From positions 1,612,001 to 1,676,000 of the forward strand of contig NZ_CBDCGN010000002.1 in assembly GCF_965216805.1 (NCBI RefSeq): a stretch of 64,000 nucleotides of DNA, read 5' to 3'. The DNA comes from Panacagrimonas sp965216805 (GTDB lineage: Bacteria; Pseudomonadota; Gammaproteobacteria; Nevskiales; Nevskiaceae). A model generated the notes under the pieces. That model saw nothing but the letters and a program-made list of their open reading frames with translations. It did not search any database and had not been told where the DNA came from. A program made the translations under genes and the position numbers. Of the stretch, positions 59,742 to 64,000 are shown piece after piece (position 1 is the stretch's first letter; each line of letters opens with the position of its first letter).

Positions 59742-60308
59742 TCAGCGGATGACGAGTTTCACGAAGGCGCGCGCGCCGGGCTCGATGTCCGAACGGGATA
59801 GCGCGTCGAAAGGCGGCACCGTCGGGTCCTCCGGCGGTGCTGCGATCTGGTTGAGGTCGATCGCCTGCGGCGTGCCGACCAGGCCGTCGTCGGTGATCTG
59901 CAGACGGTAGTAGAGGCCGTTCCACAGCTTGGCGCCGAATTCGTCGGGCGTCTTGTAGAAGAACAGCAGCGCATGTTCCAGCCAGGTGAAATCCGTCGCC
60001 GTGACCGTGCCGGGGTTGGCATAGGGATAGGGCGCGTGGCAGTGAATTTCCGCCGGTGAGTCGATGCACTTGAACTCGCGCATCGACAGGAAGAAATCCT
60101 TGAAACGTCCCGGCTCCAGCTTCAGCGTGTAGCGATAGCCTGCGGCCACCGGCTCGAATTCGACGGTGCCCAGGACCCGCTCTGCGCCGTCTTTCGGATA
60201 CAGCGAGACGCGGTGACTGCCTGCCAGTTCCCAGGCCTGCAGCGGCGCGGCGCGCAGCGCCAGCGCCAGCGCCAGCGTGCAGATCGCGAGCGGCGGCGCG
60301 GTGCTAAT
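59742..60308 (-). CDS. secreted hypothetical protein, apparent ATT start overlapping the GST stop
   Basis: I do not recognise this protein. Counting from GTG at 60149 gives 135 residues, but the same frame is open upstream and encodes a good signal peptide (APPLAICTLALALALRAAPL, cut near LQA/WELAG) and a continuous mature start. No ATG, GTG or TTG occurs in that extension before the in-frame stop at 60341. The only fitting start is ATT at 60308, whose last base is the first base of the GST stop TAG (ATTAG). From there it has 188 residues. The mature part has KLEPGRFKDFFLSMREFKC, a Cys pair (CIDSPAEIHC) and FTWLEHALLFFYKT. Probably periplasmic. It follows the GST gene, coupled by the overlap. 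A sequencing slip or CTG start are alternatives. Confidence 0.6.
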   Translation of the reverse strand: MSTAPPLAICTLALALALRAAPLQAWELAGSHRVSLYPKDGAERVLGTVEFEPVAAGYRYTLKLEPGRFKDFFLSMREFKCIDSPAEIHCHAPYPYANPGTVTATDFTWLEHALLFFYKTPDEFGAKLWNGLYYRLQITDDGLVGTPQAIDLNQIAAPPEDPTVPPFDALSRSDIEPGARAFVKLVIR

Positions 60309-60960
60309 GCACCACCGCCGGCAGATCGACCTGGAACATCACCGGCCGCGTCCCGGCGAACGAGGGCCGCGCTTCCAGCGCATCCACATAGGCCACCAGG
60401 TTCGGATACTGCTGGCGCCACCGTGCTTCGGGCACCTGCGCAAACAGGCCGTTCGACAGCATGAAGTCGAACCAGGTCAGTGCCGATGCGGTCGCGATGT
60501 CCGCATAGGTGATCGGCTCGCCGGCGGCCGGGACGCGCGTGCCGACCAGGCGCGCCACTTCCGCGATCCCGCCGCCGAGCTTGCGCCGCTGGCGTTCGGT
60601 CCACGCCGCGCTGGGGTGCTCGCGCTGCTCTTCGAACACCACCAGTACGATGACCTCCATCAGCCGCTCCGACAGCAGCTGCAGCCGCTTGACCGCAAGC
60701 GCGCCGTCGACATCCTTCGGCAGCAAGGCCGGCTCCGGATGGCGCCGCTCCAGCCACTCGAGGATGTACATGGAGTCGTAGATGTTCTCGCCCTCATCGG
60801 TAACCAGGATGGGCAACTGCTGCAAGGGGCTGTGCTGCGGCACGATGGTGCGGTCGTTCCAGGGGACGTCCATGATCATCTCGAAGGCAATGTTTTTTTC
60901 CTTGAGCGCGATGGCGACCTTGCGGCCGAACGCGCTGGGCGTGGAGTTGACCAGTTTCAT
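60304..60960 (-). CDS. glutathione S-transferase family protein
   Basis: A 218-residue soluble GST. The thioredoxin-like domain starts LVNSTPSAFGRKVAIALKEK with the candidate activating Ser; LPILVTDEGENIYDSMYILE holds the DS substrate-site motif. The helical C-terminal half has ITYADIATASALTWFDFML with the capping Asp. Such enzymes are common in catabolic clusters. Its stop overlaps the start of the secreted hypothetical protein. Confidence 0.9.
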   Translation of the reverse strand: MKLVNSTPSAFGRKVAIALKEKNIAFEMIMDVPWNDRTIVPQHSPLQQLPILVTDEGENIYDSMYILEWLERRHPEPALLPKDVDGALAVKRLQLLSERLMEVIVLVVFEEQREHPSAAWTERQRRKLGGGIAEVARLVGTRVPAAGEPITYADIATASALTWFDFMLSNGLFAQVPEARWRQQYPNLVAYVDALEARPSFAGTRPVMFQVDLPAVVH

Positions 60961-60972
60961 TGTGCGTATCCT

Positions 60973-61389
60973 TTATGCGTTCAGGTTCATTTCCGCCATG
61001 CCGGTAGCGGGATTGATGGGGAACGACACATGGGAGTGGTAAATCTTCCAGTGATCGCCTTTCTTGCGCAGGCAGTGGGTCACCCGGAACGCGGCTTCTG
61101 CCGGCGTGCCGGTCGCGTCCCTCCAGGTAAAGTGCATGAGGCTGTGGGCAACGCCGATCCGGTCGTCCGCCTCCACCTCCACCTGCAGCGACATGAAGTG
61201 TCCCCTGGGTTCCCGGCAATCATCGAAGAACTGGTCGAAAGACGCCCGCGGATCCGCGGGTCCGGTCATCTGCAGCGGTGCCACATCGTCGTAGCGGACA
61301 TGATCGTCGTCCATGAGGGCCATCACCTCGTCGGTGGTAGTGGCGACGATGAAAGCATGCTCCAGTGCGGCGATCTGTTCCTTGCTCAT
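60973..61389 (-). CDS. SnoaL/NTF2-like domain protein
   Basis: A 138-residue protein with the cone-shaped SnoaL/DUF4440 pattern: EQIAALEHAFIVATTTDEVM, DDVAPLQMTG, RASFDQFFDD, then VEVEADDRIGVAHSLMHFTW and a final CLRKKGDHWKIYHSHVSFPI. Members act as small hydrolases, isomerases or just binders. The frame is open upstream, but ATG at 61389 starts the domain. It lies 12 bases upstream of the GST gene, in the same unit. Confidence 0.85.
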   Translation of the reverse strand: MSKEQIAALEHAFIVATTTDEVMALMDDDHVRYDDVAPLQMTGPADPRASFDQFFDDCREPRGHFMSLQVEVEADDRIGVAHSLMHFTWRDATGTPAEAAFRVTHCLRKKGDHWKIYHSHVSFPINPATGMAEMNLNA

Positions 61390-61457
61390 GCGCGTTCCTG
61401 AAATGGGGACTTGAGTGGCCCGAGCCGGCGACCGCCGCTGACAGGCTTGCAGATGCG

Positions 61458-61907
61458 TCAGCCGGCCTCGGTACGGCGCGGCGCTTCCCAGTCGCGCCAC
61501 GCCGCCAGCAGCAGCGCGATCTCGCCGACGTGAAACGTCAGCGCCGCCATCGGAATCAGCGTGAGCTGCCAGATCAGCATGCTGGCCGCCACCATCCACC
61601 ACGTACCAACCAGGTACACCAGCGCCAGGCGCGTCGACACTGGCCGGCGCAGGCGCCACCACAATGCCGAAATTGCGGTCAGGACGATGCCCGCCTTGAT
61701 CAGCGCCATGCCGCGCAGCGGCGTCGCCAGTTCGGCGTCCGACGCCAGGTAAGCCGCGGGGTCGCCGATCAGCGCAGCGAGCGCCACTGCGGCCGCGCAT
61801 CCAGACAGCAGCATCAGCCTGAGCCACGCCGGGGTGGCGAAGGCTGAACCTGATGACACGCTGTACCCGGGGCCGAGGTGCACCCGAGCGAGTGCGGAGA
61901 GATTCAT
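61458..61907 (-). CDS. small integral membrane protein, unknown function
   Basis: 149 residues with four likely membrane helices (LRLMLLSGCAAAVALAALIG, GMALIKAGIVLTAISALWW, LALVYLVGTWWMVAASMLIW and LIPMAALTFHVGEIALLLAA). I do not recognise a family. It lies in the same direction as the SnoaL-like and GST genes, about 70 bases upstream. Confidence 0.65.
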   Translation of the reverse strand: MNLSALARVHLGPGYSVSSGSAFATPAWLRLMLLSGCAAAVALAALIGDPAAYLASDAELATPLRGMALIKAGIVLTAISALWWRLRRPVSTRLALVYLVGTWWMVAASMLIWQLTLIPMAALTFHVGEIALLLAAWRDWEAPRRTEAG

Positions 61908-61943
61908 CGGCCGATCCTGCCTGATCGAGGAAGCATAACGCCG

Positions 61944-63467
61944 CTATTTGCGCTTGCCCGGTGCCCGGTCGCTCGCCTGCTCGAAGGCATGTGCGGCCCG
62001 GTAGATAGTGGATTCGTCCCAGTGCTTGCCGATCAGCATCATGCCCACCGGCAGGCCGTCGCTGAAGCCGCAGTTGATCGAGATGGCCGGATGTCCGGTG
62101 GCGTCGAAAGGGCAGGTGTTGCCGAGCATCTCGAATCCGCGGGCGACGATGTCGGAGATGCTGGCGTCCGGCCCTGGCAGCCGGGTGGCCTTGAGCGGCA
62201 GGGTCGGCATCAGCAGCACATCGTAGTTCGCCAGCGCCGCGTCGTAGGCGGCGATGACGCGACGCACCAGGTTCTGCGCCTTGGCGTAATGCAGGCCGCG
62301 ATGCTTGTTGAGCATGTACTGTCCCATCAGCATGGTGACCTTGAGCGTCTCCGACAGTTCGTCGGCGCGCTCGCGCCAGCCGTCGTGGGCTTTCATCAGG
62401 CTGGGCAGGTACAGACCCTTCCAGTTAAAGCCGAAGCCGTTGCCGTGCATCATCTGCATGGTGGCGCCTTCGTGCGCGATGGCCGACCACACCGCCGGGG
62501 CCAGGGTATGCATGGGGATGGAGATTTCGTCCACCTTGGCGCCGAGCTTCTTGAACAATGCGGCACCCTTGAGCACCAGATCGTTCACGTCGGATTCGGC
62601 GTTGGGCAGCATGAAGCCCTCCTTGACCACGCCGATTTTCAGGCCCTTGGCCTTGTGCCCCAATGCCTCGGTGTACTTGGCGGTCTTGATGCCGATCTGA
62701 CGCGGATCGAGTCCATCGGCGCCGGCCAGCACTTCCAGCAGCAACGCGCTGTCCGCGACCGTGGCGGTGATGGGCCCGATGTGATCGACGGTTGCTTCGA
62801 TCGGCATGATACCGGTGTAGGGCACCAGACCGTGCGTCGCCTTCATGCCCACGGTTCCGCAATACGACGAGGGCATGCGGATGGAGCCCCCCTGGTCGCT
62901 GCCGAGTGCCATGTCCACTTCGCCGGCTGCAACCAGCGCCGCGCTGCCGGAAGACGAGCCGCCGGCCGAATAGCCGGGCTTGTGCGGGTTGATCACCGCA
63001 CCCATCGAATTGGTGTGGCTGCCGCCGGAGAAGCAGAACAGCTCGCAGTGCGCCTTGCCCATGATCACGCCGCCTGCGTCAAGGATGCGCTCGATGATGG
63101 TGGCGTCGATCTCCGGCACGTAGCCCTGCAGGGTCGAAGACCCGTTCATCATCGGTACGCCGGCGACGCAGACGTTGTCCTTGATGGCGAAGGTCTTGCC
63201 CTTGAGCTTGCCGCTCTTGGCGCCGCGGATTTCGGACTTGTAGTACCAGGCCTTGTAGCGATTCTCCTCGGCGCTGGGCATGTAGCCCGGCGTACGCGGG
63301 TACTTCACCCGCGGCAATTCGTCGCCCATCTGATCCAGCAGATTGTAGGCACCGACGGTGGGCACCATCAGCGCCAGGTATTCCTCGATCTGCGTCGGCG
63401 AAAGATGCATGCCGAGCTGTTCGGCGATGTCGGCCATCTCTTCGTGGGTGGGCTGCTTGACGCTCAT
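61944..63467 (-). CDS. amidase signature enzyme
   Basis: Hydrolyses amides to acids; 507 residues. The Ser-cisSer-Lys triad is visible: Lys in FAIKDNVCVAGVPM, the Gly/Ser-rich signature AGGSSSGSAALVAAGEVDMA with the cis-Ser, and the nucleophile Ser in LGSDQGGSIRMPSS. ATG at 63467 has GGGGAGA four bases before it. It is divergent from a nitrile hydratase alpha gene, so it probably converts the amide formed from a nitrile, the usual partner pairing. Confidence 0.92.
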   Translation of the reverse strand: MSVKQPTHEEMADIAEQLGMHLSPTQIEEYLALMVPTVGAYNLLDQMGDELPRVKYPRTPGYMPSAEENRYKAWYYKSEIRGAKSGKLKGKTFAIKDNVCVAGVPMMNGSSTLQGYVPEIDATIIERILDAGGVIMGKAHCELFCFSGGSHTNSMGAVINPHKPGYSAGGSSSGSAALVAAGEVDMALGSDQGGSIRMPSSYCGTVGMKATHGLVPYTGIMPIEATVDHIGPITATVADSALLLEVLAGADGLDPRQIGIKTAKYTEALGHKAKGLKIGVVKEGFMLPNAESDVNDLVLKGAALFKKLGAKVDEISIPMHTLAPAVWSAIAHEGATMQMMHGNGFGFNWKGLYLPSLMKAHDGWRERADELSETLKVTMLMGQYMLNKHRGLHYAKAQNLVRRVIAAYDAALANYDVLLMPTLPLKATRLPGPDASISDIVARGFEMLGNTCPFDATGHPAISINCGFSDGLPVGMMLIGKHWDESTIYRAAHAFEQASDRAPGKRK

Positions 63468-63615
63468 ATCGTCTCCCCGTGCTTTTGATACGCCTTTGGT
63501 GCACCTTGAATAGCCGAGCATTCGCCACCCTGCAATCAGGGCGATTCCCTTCGATCGACTGCTATGCCGATCAGCGGGGTGTTGTATCTCATCACTTGGC
63601 GCGTAATGGCTTCAA

Positions 63616-63707
63616 GAATCACGCAGAGGCGCAAGGAGAAGCGCAAAGACGCAAAGAAGAACACAAGGTCTTTTCAGTCCAGGCTTCCCTGCGTCTTTGC
63701 GTGATTC
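63616..63707. repeat. dispersed hairpin repeat, copy 2 (amidase/nitrile hydratase gap)
   Basis: A 92-base foldable element bounded by GAATCACGCA (63616-63625) and TGCGTGATTC (63698-63707), perfectly complementary. Inside, CGCAAAGACGCA (63642-63653) is mirrored by TGCGTCTTTGCG (63690-63701). It shares words and layout with the element at 47453-47550. It lies in a roughly 350-base divergent gap where the amidase and nitrile hydratase promoters must be; nothing else stands out there. Confidence 0.65.
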
Positions 63708-63814
63708 CTTGACGCTTTCCGGCCACAGGTCGCTCGACAGTGACGCCCCTCCATTGACGCCCCGGCAGGCGCTGGCTAACTTCGTCCGCATCGCGCTTCG
63801 CATGAGGATGTTCC

Positions 63815-64000
63815 GTGGCCCACGACCATCATGATCACGATCACCACAACGCGCCGCCTTCGGACACAGCGTTGCGGGTCAAGGCGATCGAATCGCTGCT
63901 GACCGAAAAGGGGCTGATCGTGCCGGAGGCGCTGGACGCGATCGTCGACACCTATCAGTCCCGGGTCGGACCGCGCAACGGCGCCCGGGTGGTGGCCAAG
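63815..64000 (+). CDS. nthA: nitrile hydratase alpha subunit (3' end cut by window)
   Basis: First 62 residues of a nitrile hydratase alpha chain, which hydrates nitriles to amides. After a histidine-rich start (VAHDHHDHDHHN), the sequence ALRVKAIESLLTEKGLIVPE and VDTYQSRVGPRNGARVVAK matches the conserved N-terminal helical arm. The metal-binding Cys cluster lies beyond the window. GTG at 63815 has GAGGA ten bases before it; ATG at 63802 and 63808 are out of frame. Divergent from the amidase gene, completing a nitrile to amide to acid route. Confidence 0.88.
   Translation, partial: MAHDHHDHDHHNAPPSDTALRVKAIESLLTEKGLIVPEALDAIVDTYQSRVGPRNGARVVAK

Noticed and set aside
59742..60149. The short 135-residue version of the secreted hypothetical protein starting at GTG 60149.
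   Set aside because: It begins in the middle of a continuous sequence and drops the signal peptide encoded just upstream; kept only as an alternative.

Overview
The window is GC-rich (by eye about two thirds G+C) bacterial chromosome, densely coded on both strands and cut through a gene at each edge. Several traits suggest a gammaproteobacterium of the Xanthomonadales/Lysobacterales type: a class II (plant-like) DAHP synthase, a Clp/Vfr-like CRP homologue, the ppsA/ppsR pair, hrcA near grpE-dnaK-dnaJ, and short dispersed hairpin repeats between genes. This placement is an inference; there is no rRNA here to test it. There is no sign of a phage, plasmid or CRISPR array. The only intact mobile element is one IS5-type insertion sequence.

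Layout. 1-4.3 kb: the 3' part of lysS, an IS5-family element with CTAG target duplication, and a REC-GGDEF-EAL phosphodiesterase. 4.5-8.2 kb: a leftward cluster with an MlaE-type permease, a STAS protein, an unknown protein, a UDP-glucuronate epimerase and an undecaprenyl-phosphate sugar-1-phosphate transferase (envelope lipid and polysaccharide work). 8.5-11.6 kb: an AI-2E/PerM permease, a GST and aroF. 11.6-16.4 kb: a TIR-like remnant, a SLOG/TPR/class III cyclase protein translationally coupled to a CRP-like regulator, and a long-chain reductase-like SDR. 16.7-26.3 kb: a four-gene overlapping operon of an RND (MMPL) transporter, a LolA-like periplasmic protein, a DUF1302-type barrel, and a 1692-residue zinc-ribbon/kinase/AAA/TPR/SCP2/cyclase protein. 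26.6-31.2 kb: RNase T2, a coiled-coil protein, ppsA/ppsR and a VOC protein. 31.3-37.1 kb: tRNA-Ser, class I aldolase and an RND efflux pair. 37.3-47.4 kb: recN, nadK, hrcA, fadE, grpE, dnaK, dnaJ. 47.5-53.3 kb: nadC, argF, sodB, grxD, a DJ-1-like protein and an isocitrate dehydrogenase fused to a CBS pair. 53.3-57.1 kb: a CinA-like protein, two response regulators and a histidine kinase with an ethylene-receptor-like sensor. 57.1-64 kb: an AraC regulator facing a Baeyer-Villiger-type monooxygenase, a secreted protein, a GST, a SnoaL-like protein, a membrane protein, and an amidase divergent from a nitrile hydratase alpha subunit (nitrile to amide to acid).

The most unusual content is signalling. 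There are two class III nucleotide cyclases in multidomain proteins within about 10 kb. One is coupled to its own CRP-like factor whose ligand-contact and DNA-contact residues are altered. The other carries an SCP2 lipid-binding domain and sits in a lipid-export-like operon. There is also a copper/ethylene-type sensor kinase whose Cys and His ligands are kept. Other oddities are a gene that seems to start with ATT overlapping the upstream stop codon, and a C10 tract inside a candidate hrcA promoter spacer.
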